DNA of 64,000 nucleotides from Asticcacaulis endophyticus (GCF_014652575.1 NZ_BMZB01000002.1:329482-393481), one strand, 5' to 3'; positions 44,085 through 51,985 are shown, counted from the first letter of the stretch. Made by a program: numbers and translations. The notes: generated from the sequence alone by a model not told the origin.

Positions 44085-44741
44085 TCAACCGGCCTTTTCA
44101 GACTCGAATTGCTTGCGCAGGTCTTCAAGGGTTGAGGCGATGTGATCGTGCATGACGGCGGCGACTTCATCACCCTTACCCGCGGCCCACAGCGCCAGCA
44201 TAGTGCTGTGCTCATTGTGGGCGCGGTCGTCGCGTCCGGCAGGCTCCAGATGCTTGCCGACATAACGCTCGGAAATGATATTGAGGCGCTCGATAATCTG
44301 AATCGTGACTTGCTTATGCAACGGGCGAACCAAAGACATGTGAAAGGCGCGGTTAAGTCGGCCAACCTGAGTTTTATCGGTGATGGCAGCCTGATCAAGG
44401 GCGTCGAGGGCGTCGCGTGCCGCCTTGCGGTCGGCATCCGTGGCCATCTTTGAGGCCAGACCGACGGCTTCGGGTTCGATCTTAAGGCGCAGGGCATAGA
44501 CTTCATCGACCTCATCGGCATTGAGCGGGCGGACAAAAAAGCCGCGATTGGCCTGAGACAGCAACAGCCCGTCCTGTTCCAGACGCGCCAGAGCTTCGCG
44601 CAACGGGATCTTGCTGACGCCCAGTTCCGCCGCCAGGGCGTCCTGTCGGATGGCAACATCAACCGGGAACTTACCTGAGATGATGCGGTCACGCACCAGG
44701 GAGAATATTTGCTCTGAGAGCGTCTGAACCACAATGGCCAT
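44085..44741 (-). CDS. GntR family regulator, FCD subfamily (GntR2)
   Basis: This is a 218-residue paralogue of GntR1. The N-terminal winged helix has ELGVSKIPLREALARLEQDG, differing from GntR1 at very few positions, and the FCD domain has LNRAFHMSLVRPLH and DRAHNEHSTMLALWAAGKGDE with the ligand-site residues. It is downstream of the hydroxyproline epimerase gene on the same strand but separated by 149 bases that hold operator site 8. The two regulators probably see related ligands and the same DNA sites. Which one controls which promoter cannot be told. Confidence 0.9.
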   Translation of the reverse strand: MAIVVQTLSEQIFSLVRDRIISGKFPVDVAIRQDALAAELGVSKIPLREALARLEQDGLLLSQANRGFFVRPLNADEVDEVYALRLKIEPEAVGLASKMATDADRKAARDALDALDQAAITDKTQVGRLNRAFHMSLVRPLHKQVTIQIIERLNIISERYVGKHLEPAGRDDRAHNEHSTMLALWAAGKGDEVAAVMHDHIASTLEDLRKQFESEKAG

Positions 44742-44816
44742 CTATAAAATCCATTAAAACCGAATAATCGGCGTTCCCCTGCGGCCTTTATTCCGTAAGA
44801 ATTCTGGCGCTTTTAC

Positions 44817-44829
44817 TTATAAAGTATAC
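44817..44829. promoter_or_regulatory. GntR-type operator, site 8 (GntR2)
   Basis: On the minus strand this reads GTATA-CTT-TATAA. It lies 76 bases before the GntR2 start, in the gap after the epimerase gene. Confidence 0.55.
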
Positions 44830-44890
44830 CAGTATTTCATTAAAATGTTACGAAAGGCAAGGGGGGATTTATGCGGATGTGTTACCGCTA

Positions 44891-45910
44891 TCAAACGACC
44901 TGAAAGCCTTGCCAGAACGGGTCTTCGCGGTCAATCCAGATGGTGTTGAAGCCGGTAGACATGGCCGAGCCTTCGATGGACGGAATAATGGCGGCCACAC
45001 CGTTCAGATCGACCTCTTCGGTCACCACGCCGGTAAAGCGGCTGGTGATATAGCTTTGATGTATAAAGGCTTCTCCGACTTTCAGCTTACCCTTGGCGTG
45101 CAGGTGCGCCAGTCTGGCCGAAGTGCCGGTGCCGCAGGGTGAGCGATCAATGGCGCGCTCACCATAGAATACCGCATTGCGACCGTGGGCCGGGTTGGGT
45201 TCACCTTCGGCGTTCTTTGGCTTGTCGGCCCACAGGACATGGCTGACGCCGCGGATGGTCGAATCAAGCGGGTGAACCGGCTCATAGACCTCGCGGACCA
45301 GAGTGCGGATCGTGCGTGACAGCTCGATGATTCGCGCCGCCCCCAGATCATCAAGGCCGGTATAGGGGCCGTCGGTGGTGGGCTCAATGATGGCGTAATA
45401 GTTGCCGCCGTAAGACACATCCAGCGTCAGGTGACCGAAATCCGGCACGTCGATCTCAATGCCGGTCTTGGCCAGATAGGCCGGGACATTAGTGATCTTG
45501 ACCGCCGTGACCTTGGGGCCTTCGGACTTATAATCGATATTGATGATGCCGGCGGGGACTTCGAGCTTAAGCTTGCCCGGCGTGCGCGGGGTGATCAGGC
45601 CGTTTTCGAGCGCAAAGGTCACCATGCCGATGGTGCCGTGACCACACATAGGCAAACAGCCGGAAGTTTCGATAAACAGGATACCGGCGTCGGTGTCTTC
45701 GCGGGTCGGCGGATAGAGAAATCCGCCTGACATCATGTCGTGACCGCGTGGCTCATAGCACAGGCCGGTTCTGATCCAGTCGAAGCGGTTCATGAAATCC
45801 TGCCGCCGCTCGGACATGTTGCTGCCCGTAAGCAGGGGCGCGCCACCCGCCACAAGACGTACCGGATTACCGGCGGTATGACCATCGATGCAGAAGAAGG
45901 TATGACGCAT
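44891..45910 (-). CDS. 4-hydroxyproline 2-epimerase
   Basis: This is a 339-residue member of the proline racemase superfamily that converts trans-4-hydroxy-L-proline to cis-4-hydroxy-D-proline. Both catalytic Cys residues are present, Cys89 in CLPMCGHGT and Cys259 in RSPCGTGTSA. This separates it from trans-3-hydroxyproline dehydratases, which have Thr at the second position. The start MRHTFFCIDGHTAGNP at 45910 is chosen because GAGG lies seven bases upstream and the family begins this way. It is the first catabolic step for free hydroxyproline, in the cytoplasm. Preceded by an attenuator-like hairpin. Confidence 0.93.
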   Translation of the reverse strand: MRHTFFCIDGHTAGNPVRLVAGGAPLLTGSNMSERRQDFMNRFDWIRTGLCYEPRGHDMMSGGFLYPPTREDTDAGILFIETSGCLPMCGHGTIGMVTFALENGLITPRTPGKLKLEVPAGIINIDYKSEGPKVTAVKITNVPAYLAKTGIEIDVPDFGHLTLDVSYGGNYYAIIEPTTDGPYTGLDDLGAARIIELSRTIRTLVREVYEPVHPLDSTIRGVSHVLWADKPKNAEGEPNPAHGRNAVFYGERAIDRSPCGTGTSARLAHLHAKGKLKVGEAFIHQSYITSRFTGVVTEEVDLNGVAAIIPSIEGSAMSTGFNTIWIDREDPFWQGFQVV

Positions 45911-45921
45911 GGGGCACCTCA

Positions 45922-45957
45922 TAAAAAAGTTTCTCGATAAGATCGAGAATACTTTTT
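45922..45957 (-). terminator. Terminator or attenuator just before the epimerase gene
   Basis: On the minus strand, TTCTCGAT and ATCGAGAA form a hairpin with a three-base loop, followed by ACTTTTTT, and the ribosome site GAGG comes immediately after. It can end the deaminase transcript or regulate entry into the epimerase gene. Confidence 0.65.
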
Positions 45958-45979
45958 CATGTAAATCAATATCGACACA

Positions 45980-46070
45980 TTCAGCCTCGGGGCGGCCCTT
46001 CGGCTGAACGAGAAACTTTTACCTCCCCGGCGTGCCGGGGAGGGGGACCAAGCCCGTATTGCGGGCTTGG
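45980..46070. repeat. Three consecutive intergenic palindromes
   Basis: TTCAGCC/GGCTGAA (45980-46008), CCTCCCCGG/CCGGGGAGG (46022-46043) and CCAAGCCCG/CGGGCTTGG (46048-46070) lie between the deaminase and epimerase genes. The second is of the same kind as the CCTCCCC hairpin at 14187. They may be dispersed palindromic repeats that also stabilise the mRNA. Confidence 0.65.
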
Positions 46071-46083
46071 TGGTGGTGGCTCT

Positions 46084-46998
46084 TTAGGCTGCTTTATGGA
46101 TGCTCAAAGAGGGACGCGAAGCGGCGGCCTCTTCAACCATCTTGGTGACTTCAGCGCGGCGCGCACCCGTCAGCGGCAGGCGCGGCATACGCACGCGTTC
46201 CGAACCACGGCCCATGATCTGCTCAGCCAGCTTGATCGACTGAACGAGGTCATGATCGGCATCAAGGTGCAGCAGCGGCAGGAACCAACGGTAAATTTCC
46301 AGCGCGGTCTTCAGGTCGCCAGCTTTCAGAGCCTTAACCAGCAGAACCGATTCGGCTGGGAAGGCCGAGGTCAGGCCGGAGACCCAGCCCTGGGCACCCA
46401 GCAGCAGGCCTTCGTAAGCCACGTCATCCAGACCGGCAAAGATCGAATAACGGTCACCGAAAGCGTTATGGACATCGGTGAAGCGGCGGGTATCAGCGGC
46501 CGATTCCTTGATGGCGACGATGTTCTTAACCGGACGCAGGGCTTCCAGCGCATCGTTACCGATGTTTACGCGGTAGGCGGTCGGATTATTATAAAGCATG
46601 ATCGGCAGCGAGGTCGCATTGGCCACCTGCGTGAAGTGCTCAACCAGTTCAGCGGTCTTAGGCACATAGACCATGGCCGGCAGCAGCATCAGGCCGGTGG
46701 CACCGATCTTTTCGGCGTCCTTGGCAAATGATACCGCGCGCGGGGTGGTCAGTTCAGAGGTGCCGACAACAACCGGCACGCGACCGGCGACGACTTCGAC
46801 GATAGCGGTCAGGAGTTTACGCTTTTCGTCGGGCTCAAGAGAATTGTTTTCGCCGCAGGTGCCGAGCGCGATGATACCGGTGACACCGTCATTGATCAGG
46901 TCATCGACGACGCGCTGACTGTCAGCATAATCGATTGAAAGATCTTCGTTAAATTGCGTGGTAACGGCCGGAAACACACCCTGCCAATCGATTTTCAT
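46084..46998 (-). CDS. Pyrroline-4-hydroxy-2-carboxylate deaminase (DapA-like)
   Basis: This is a 304-residue aldolase-type barrel of the dihydrodipicolinate synthase superfamily. The Schiff-base Lys164 lies in NIVAIKESAAD and the Tyr in IMLYNNPTAYRV. GTCGENNSL replaces the GTTGE loop of true DapA. Placed with the epimerase and a D-hydroxyproline dehydrogenase, it is most likely the deaminase that makes 2-oxoglutarate semialdehyde from pyrroline-4-hydroxy-2-carboxylate. DapA itself or a sugar-acid aldolase is less likely in this context. It is divergent from the dehydrogenase gene with operator site 9 between them. Confidence 0.85.
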   Translation of the reverse strand: MKIDWQGVFPAVTTQFNEDLSIDYADSQRVVDDLINDGVTGIIALGTCGENNSLEPDEKRKLLTAIVEVVAGRVPVVVGTSELTTPRAVSFAKDAEKIGATGLMLLPAMVYVPKTAELVEHFTQVANATSLPIMLYNNPTAYRVNIGNDALEALRPVKNIVAIKESAADTRRFTDVHNAFGDRYSIFAGLDDVAYEGLLLGAQGWVSGLTSAFPAESVLLVKALKAGDLKTALEIYRWFLPLLHLDADHDLVQSIKLAEQIMGRGSERVRMPRLPLTGARRAEVTKMVEEAAASRPSLSIHKAA

Positions 46999-47029
46999 TT
47001 TATACTACTCCTGAGTCTTGTATAGGAAC

Positions 47030-47042
47030 ATATACCGTATAC
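47030..47042. promoter_or_regulatory. GntR-type operator, site 9 (hydroxyproline operons)
   Basis: On the minus strand this reads GTATA-CGG-TATAT, one mismatch from the consensus inverted repeat. It lies between the deaminase gene (32 bases from its start) and the dehydrogenase/prolidase operon (40 bases). Confidence 0.7.
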
Positions 47043-47082
47043 TATATGCGATGGTGTAATGCAACACAGATTGGTCGGTTAA

Positions 47083-48309
47083 ATGAAGGCGATTGTGGTC
47101 GGCGGTGGCGTGGTGGGTTTGAACATCGCTCTGGCGCTCCAGAACAAGAATATCAGCGTTATCCTGCTGGAAGCCGAGCCGGTGCGCAAGGCCGCATCCT
47201 ATGGCAATGCCGGACATATTGCGATCGAGCAGGTTGAGCCTTTGGCGTCGGTCGCCATGGTTAAATCGGCGTTTAAGCGCTGGTTTGCGCTGGGCGGGGC
47301 ATTGTCGTTTCCGGCGGCCGGTTTTAGGGAATGGCTGCCGTTTTCGTTTCGGCTGCTTAAGGCCTCGGCACCCGCACAGTTTGCCAAAGGCAAAACCGCC
47401 CTGTCGGCCCTGATCGCGGAGGCCATGCCGGCCTGGAAGCGCAGGGTGGCGGACATAGGTGCGACTGACCTGCTGCGCGAAGACGGACACTTTGTTATAT
47501 GGGAAACGCCGGAAAGTGCGGCTAAGGGGCTCGCGGACTGGAAGTCCACCGACACCGGCACGGCGCGCTTTCATGAGGCAACCGATGATGAAATGGCGCA
47601 GCTTACGTCCATTACCAAAGCACCGATCGCAGGCGCTATCCGGTTTGAAAACACCGGGCAGGTCAGCGACACCGCCCGTCTTCTGAAAACGCTGGAAGCG
47701 GTCTTTATTGAACGGGGCGGGGTGATCTACTATAAGTCCGTGGCCGCTCTTAACGTCGAAGGCGGGCAGGCTTTCGTAAAACTTAAAGGCGGAGAGATAC
47801 TGACCGCAGATCGCGTTGTCATTAGTGCGGGCGTGGCATCAAAGACCCTGCTGGAGCCTTTGGGGCACCGCGTCCCCATCATTGCCGAGCGCGGTTATCA
47901 CATTCAGACGGCGCAGCATGGCTGGCCGCAAAGCTTGCCGCCGGTGGTGTTTGAAGACCGCTCGATGATCGTGACGGGCTTTGAAAGCGGGCTGCGCGCG
48001 GCCAGCTTTGTGGAGCTTAACCGGCCTGACGCCCCCGCGGATGCGCGCAAGTGGCAACGGTTGCGTGGTCATGTGAAGGCGCTCGGCCTGCCGTTTGAAG
48101 GCGAGGGGGCGGAATGGATCGGATCGCGACCGACCCTGCCGGACTATTTGCCTGCCATCGGCAAAAGCGATAAGGCGGATAATCTTTATTATGCGTTCGG
48201 CCATCAGCACCTGGGCCTGACGCTGGGGCCGGTGACCGGTGAGATTGTGGCCGATATGGTCACGACCGGCCATGCGCCCAAGGCCTTTGATTTAAAACGA
48301 TTTGCGTAA
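47083..48309 (+). CDS. FAD-dependent D-hydroxyproline dehydrogenase (DadA-like)
   Basis: This is a 408-residue flavoprotein of the DAO/DadA family. The FAD loop is VVGGGVVGLNIALALQNKN at residues 5-23, with SYGNAGHIAIEQVEP next and a C-terminal GSRPTLPDYLPAIG and YYAFGHQHLGLTLGPVTG, the usual closing motifs. In hydroxyproline loci this type oxidises cis-4-hydroxy-D-proline to pyrroline-4-hydroxy-2-carboxylate, linking the epimerase to the deaminase. It is followed after ten bases by the prolidase gene, and AAAGGA overlapping its stop serves as the ribosome site of that gene. Confidence 0.88.
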   Translation: MKAIVVGGGVVGLNIALALQNKNISVILLEAEPVRKAASYGNAGHIAIEQVEPLASVAMVKSAFKRWFALGGALSFPAAGFREWLPFSFRLLKASAPAQFAKGKTALSALIAEAMPAWKRRVADIGATDLLREDGHFVIWETPESAAKGLADWKSTDTGTARFHEATDDEMAQLTSITKAPIAGAIRFENTGQVSDTARLLKTLEAVFIERGGVIYYKSVAALNVEGGQAFVKLKGGEILTADRVVISAGVASKTLLEPLGHRVPIIAERGYHIQTAQHGWPQSLPPVVFEDRSMIVTGFESGLRAASFVELNRPDAPADARKWQRLRGHVKALGLPFEGEGAEWIGSRPTLPDYLPAIGKSDKADNLYYAFGHQHLGLTLGPVTGEIVADMVTTGHAPKAFDLKRFA

Positions 48310-48319
48310 AGGACTAACT

Positions 48320-49498
48320 ATGATTGGTGGATCGACGATTGAGGCCGAACTGGCCAAACTTAAGCCCCCTGTCGCGGCAGAGGCTATTTCTGGGGCGGAA
48401 TATCAGGCGCGTATGGATAAGGCCCGCAAACTGACCCGCGACATGGGCGCCAAGGCGCTGCTGGTTGGGGCAGGGGCGTCGTTGCGCTATTTCGCCGGGG
48501 TGCCGTGGGGTGCGTCGGAGCGGCTGGTGGCCATGCTGCTGCCCGTGGATGGCGAGCCGGTCATTATCTGCCCGTTTTTTGAGCGCGGATCGCTTGAGGC
48601 CGATCTTAAAATTCCGGCGGAGTTGCGTCTGTGGCAGGAGGACGAAAGCCCTCATGCCTTGATCAAGCAGGCCATGTCCGACTGGGGCGGCGGGGTCATT
48701 GCCGTCGATCCGGCCCTGTCGTTTGAAATGGTTAGCCGCCTGATGCGCGAAACGGGACTGCCGATTCAGGAAGCCTCATCGGTCATCAATGGCTGCCGGA
48801 TGTATAAATCCTCTGCAGAACTGGCCCTGATGCAGCAGGCGAAATCGATGACCGAGATCGTCCATAGGGCGACGGCGCGAATCCTGCGCGATGGTATCAC
48901 GACGACCGAGGTGATCAACTTTATCGAGGCCGCTCACCGCAAGATGGGGGCGGCGGGCAATTCGTTCGTGATTGTGCAGTTCGGCCACGCCACCGCCTAT
49001 CCGCATGGTCTGCCGGGTGTGCAGATCTTAAGCGAAAACGATCTGGTGCTGATTGATACCGGCTGCTACGTGCAGGGCTACACCTCCGATATCACCCGCA
49101 CTTATATCTACGGTCAGGCCACGCCGGATCAACTGCGTATCTGGGATATCGAAAAGGAGGCCCAAGCGGCGGCCTTTGCGGCGGTCGAGGTCGGTAAGCC
49201 GTGCGAAAGCGTTGATTATGCCGCCCGCGCGATCCTTGAGAAACACGGTTTGGGGCCGGACTATAATCTGCCGGGCACACCGCACCGTACAGGGCATGGT
49301 ATTGGGCTGGCGATCCACGAACCGGCCTACCTGGTGCGCGGGGATAAAACGCTTCTAGCCCCCGGCATGTGCTTTTCCAATGAGCCGATGATCGTGGTTC
49401 CGGAACGATTTGGTATCCGTCTTGAAGACCATATGTATGTCACCGAATCCTGTGCCAAATGGTTCACCGAACCGCAAGCGGCGATTGACCGATTGTAG
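48320..49498 (+). CDS. Xaa-Pro dipeptidase/aminopeptidase (M24)
   Basis: This is a 392-residue metallopeptidase of family M24B. The five metal ligands are visible: Asp in VLIDTGCY, Asp in YTSDITRTY, His in HRTGHGIGLAIHEP, Glu in SNEPMIV and Glu in IRLEDHMYV. The start MIGGSTIEAEL at 48320 is preceded by AAAGGA; an earlier Met overlaps the previous gene. There is no signal peptide, so it acts in the cytoplasm on imported X-Pro or X-Hyp dipeptides. Cotranscription with the D-hydroxyproline dehydrogenase suggests it releases Hyp or Pro that feeds the pathway. Confidence 0.9.
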   Translation: MIGGSTIEAELAKLKPPVAAEAISGAEYQARMDKARKLTRDMGAKALLVGAGASLRYFAGVPWGASERLVAMLLPVDGEPVIICPFFERGSLEADLKIPAELRLWQEDESPHALIKQAMSDWGGGVIAVDPALSFEMVSRLMRETGLPIQEASSVINGCRMYKSSAELALMQQAKSMTEIVHRATARILRDGITTTEVINFIEAAHRKMGAAGNSFVIVQFGHATAYPHGLPGVQILSENDLVLIDTGCYVQGYTSDITRTYIYGQATPDQLRIWDIEKEAQAAAFAAVEVGKPCESVDYAARAILEKHGLGPDYNLPGTPHRTGHGIGLAIHEPAYLVRGDKTLLAPGMCFSNEPMIVVPERFGIRLEDHMYVTESCAKWFTEPQAAIDRL

Positions 49499-49504
49499 GC
49501 TAGG

Positions 49505-49532
49505 TACTCACGGTGTATATACATCGTGAGTA
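49505..49532. promoter_or_regulatory. Operator of the toxin-antitoxin pair
   Basis: TACTCACG (49505-49512) and CGTGAGTA (49525-49532) form an inverted repeat around a central GTATATAC. It lies 18 bases before the antitoxin start, where ribbon-helix-helix antitoxins usually autoregulate. Confidence 0.75.
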
Positions 49533-49549
49533 TGTTCGCGGAGGTCGCC

Positions 49550-49846
49550 ATGTCCAAGGAAGCCGTCTTTACGCTGAAGATCGAGCCGGAATTGCGTGAA
49601 GCCTTTATGGCAGAAGCGGCCGCGGTGCATCGTCCGGCGTCGCAGATCGTGCGGGAGTTCATGCGCGATTATGTCGAGCAGCAGCAAAAGGCCCGCGAAT
49701 ATGATGACTGGTTCCGGGCTGAGGTTGAGGCCGGGCTGAAAGAAGCTGATGACCCCAATACCGTCTGGCATAGCCATGAAGACGTTGTGGCTGATATGGA
49801 GCGCCAGCGTCAGTCGTTCCTCGCCCGGATTAAGGCGGTAGAATGA
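49550..49846 (+). CDS. ParD-like ribbon-helix-helix antitoxin
   Basis: This is a 98-residue protein whose N-terminal part MSKEAVFTLKIEPELREAF, then HRPASQIVREFMRDYVEQ, is a ribbon-helix-helix DNA-binding domain. The acidic C-terminal tail would wrap the toxin. The start at 49550 is chosen over an earlier Met because it gives the RHH beta-strand at the very N-terminus. Its stop overlaps the toxin start as ATGA. Confidence 0.85.
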   Translation: MSKEAVFTLKIEPELREAFMAEAAAVHRPASQIVREFMRDYVEQQQKAREYDDWFRAEVEAGLKEADDPNTVWHSHEDVVADMERQRQSFLARIKAVE

Positions 49847-50118
49847 GGGCTGTTGTCTGGATGACAGCAGCGCGCAACCGGCGCAATGAGGCTATGGAAT
49901 ATATCGCCAGTGACAGTCCGCAGGCGGCGTTATCGCAATTGGACGAAATTCAGCGTCAGACCCGGTTGCTGATGGATCAACCCAATATCGGTCGCCCCGG
50001 TCGTATCAAAGGGACGCGGGAACTGGTCATCCGCAACACGCCGTTCATTATCATCTATCGCGTCACGGATCAGGCGGTGCAGATACTCCGGTTTCTTCAC
50101 ACCGCCCAAAACCGATAA
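49843..50118 (+). CDS. ParE/RelE-family toxin
   Basis: This is a 91-residue protein with the ParE-type pattern: WMTAARNRRNEAMEYIASDSP, then LDEIQRQTRLLMDQPNIGRPGR, a central RELVIRNTPFIIIYRV and the C-terminal VQILRFLHTAQNR. ParE toxins poison DNA gyrase; RelE relatives cut mRNA, and the sequence alone favours ParE. It is paired and translationally coupled with the antitoxin, and its stop lies three bases from the stop of the convergent DUF885 gene. Confidence 0.88.
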   Translation: MRAVVWMTAARNRRNEAMEYIASDSPQAALSQLDEIQRQTRLLMDQPNIGRPGRIKGTRELVIRNTPFIIIYRVTDQAVQILRFLHTAQNR

Positions 50119-50121
50119 ATA

Positions 50122-51876
50122 TTAGTCTTTGCCTTCGTAGGGGCTGGTGCCGCCACGGGCGATGAACTTATCGATGGCCGAATCCAACACCGGCAGAGGC
50201 ACAGAGCCCAGTTCCAGCACCGTGTCGTGGAAGGCGCGTATGTCGAACTTTTCACCCAGAGCGGCTTCGGCCTTGGCACGGGCTTTCCAGATCGCCATTT
50301 CGCCGAGGTAGTAGCTTAAGGCCTGACCGGGCCAGGCGATATAGCGGTCGGTTTCGGTGGTGATTTCGTGCTCAGACAGGGCGGTATTGTCGCGCATGAA
50401 GGCCATGGTCTGATCGCGGGTCCAGCCCTTGGCGTGGATGCCGGTGTCGACCACCAGACGGGCAGCGCGCCACATCTGATAGCTCAGCATCCCAAAATGT
50501 TCGTAAGGCGTATGGTACATGCCCATTTCAACGCCTAAGCGCTCAGAGTAGAGCGCCCAGCCTTCGCCGTAAGCGGAGATGTAGGTGTTCTGGCGGAATT
50601 CCGGCAAGCCTTTGTTCTCCATCGCCAGCGGCATCTGGAAGGCATGGCCGGGGGCCGATTCATGCAAGGTCAGCGCGGGCAGCGAATAGAGCGGACGCGC
50701 CGGCAGGTTATAGGTATTGACCCAATAGCCGCCGGGGCCGCCGCGACCGCCGGTATAGAATGGCGCCAATTCAGGGGCGACAGGGAATATGCCAAATCTC
50801 ATGCGCGGCTGACGGCCGAAATATTTGCCGGAGACGGCATCAAATTCCTTGGCGGTCCAGGCGGCACGATCGAGCAGATCCTGGGGCTTCGTCACATAAA
50901 ACTGCGGGTCGGTGCGCAGGAAGTTCAGAAACGCGGACAGGTCGCCCTGAAACTTGACCTCTTTCATGACGGTGAGCATTTCAGCCTTGATCTTGGCGAC
51001 TTCATCGAGGCCGATCTGGTGGATTTGCTCCGGCGTCAGATCCAGCGTGGTATATTCGCGGCTTTGGGAGGCATAAAACGCCTTGCCGTCGGGCAGGTCA
51101 TAGGCGCCGATTTTGGTCGTCGCCTTGGGCTCATATTCCTTGGTGATAAAGGTCAGAACCGACTGATGGGCAGGGATGACGCTTTTGGCGATGGCCTCAA
51201 GCGCCAGTTTTTTGAGTTGCGCCTGTTTGTCGGCGGGGATGCTGGCGGGCATGGATTTGAAGGGTTTGTAGAATGAGTTGTTCTCGCCCTTGGCATCAAT
51301 CACGGTGGTCAGCGACACATCGCGCCCGGCCAGAGACACCTTCGGCACGGTAAAGCCACGCTTCATACCGCTACGCATATTGTCCATGTTCTGGCCGAAA
51401 TAGCGCGGCATGTCGTTCAACTGGCGCAGATAATTGCGGTAGTCGGCCTCAGTCCGGTAGGTGCCGCCCGTGATGTAGTTGAGGTCGCTCCAGAACGACG
51501 TGTCGCCCGCCAGTGGACGCTCATAGGTCTTAAACTTTTGCGCGTTCGCCAGGGTTTCGATCTGAAAACGGTAGATCTGATAATCGACGGCGGCGGCTTC
51601 CGACAGTTTGGTTTTGTCGATGCCGTCCAGTTGTTTCAGCACGTTTTCCCAATAGGCCAGTTTCTTATCTTGCGCCGCCCTGGAGACGTCGGGCAGACCT
51701 GAGCCGCGCTGATCCGCCGGGATATCTTCGCTGACCGACATTTGCTGGCCGCGCCATGTCCATTCGGCCTTATATATAGACTCAAATTTCGCGTCGGTGG
51801 CGGCGTCGGCTAGGGCGGTCATGGGGCTTATGGTCATAATGGCAACCAGAGCGGTGGCGGCGAGCAGGGCTTTCAT
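50122..51876 (-). CDS. Secreted DUF885 family metallopeptidase
   Basis: This is a 584-residue exported protein (signal LLAATALVAIMTISPMTALA) of the DUF885 family. It has the zinc motif HESAPGH in LPALTLHESAPGHAFQMP and a downstream Glu in AYGEGWALYSERLG that can be the third ligand. The helical scaffold resembles M2/M3-like metallopeptidases. Members are found in many Caulobacterales, mostly untested. It shares operator site 10 with the divergent GH127-GH43-GH127 operon, so it is probably one of the peptidases of the island. Confidence 0.85.
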   Translation of the reverse strand: MKALLAATALVAIMTISPMTALADAATDAKFESIYKAEWTWRGQQMSVSEDIPADQRGSGLPDVSRAAQDKKLAYWENVLKQLDGIDKTKLSEAAAVDYQIYRFQIETLANAQKFKTYERPLAGDTSFWSDLNYITGGTYRTEADYRNYLRQLNDMPRYFGQNMDNMRSGMKRGFTVPKVSLAGRDVSLTTVIDAKGENNSFYKPFKSMPASIPADKQAQLKKLALEAIAKSVIPAHQSVLTFITKEYEPKATTKIGAYDLPDGKAFYASQSREYTTLDLTPEQIHQIGLDEVAKIKAEMLTVMKEVKFQGDLSAFLNFLRTDPQFYVTKPQDLLDRAAWTAKEFDAVSGKYFGRQPRMRFGIFPVAPELAPFYTGGRGGPGGYWVNTYNLPARPLYSLPALTLHESAPGHAFQMPLAMENKGLPEFRQNTYISAYGEGWALYSERLGVEMGMYHTPYEHFGMLSYQMWRAARLVVDTGIHAKGWTRDQTMAFMRDNTALSEHEITTETDRYIAWPGQALSYYLGEMAIWKARAKAEAALGEKFDIRAFHDTVLELGSVPLPVLDSAIDKFIARGGTSPYEGKD

Positions 51877-51914
51877 CGGACGCGTAACCTCATATTAGAT
51901 CAAAACAAAGTGGG

Positions 51915-51937
51915 TTGACAATTGTATACAGTATAAT
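51915..51937 (+). promoter_or_regulatory. Operator site 10 within a promoter (GH127-GH43-GH127 / DUF885)
   Basis: TTGACA (51915-51920) is followed by GTATA-CAG-TATAA (51924-51936), which overlaps a TATAAT (51932-51937). The operator lies inside the promoter spacer, so binding should block RNA polymerase. Spacing of 11 bases between boxes is in the range reported for Caulobacter promoters. Confidence 0.65.
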
Positions 51938-51985
51938 GATGTTGGTGCAACTGTCTGACTATTCAAAAAGCGAGGCCGCTTCCCT

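Noticed and set aside
44027-44734. A 235-codon open frame overlapping GntR2
   Set aside because: It is a shifted frame of the GntR2 gene. The GntR2 frame shows a full winged-helix and FCD domain, while this frame is rich in Arg/Ser/Pro with no family pattern.
44891-45910. trans-3-hydroxy-L-proline dehydratase or proline racemase as identity
   Set aside because: The dehydratase has Thr in place of the second Cys; here both Cys are present. The neighbouring D-hydroxyproline dehydrogenase and deaminase favour the 4-hydroxyproline epimerase over a proline racemase.
46084-46998. Dihydrodipicolinate synthase of lysine synthesis (DapA)
   Set aside because: The loop GTCGENNSL differs from the GTTGE of DapA, and the gene sits with the hydroxyproline genes.
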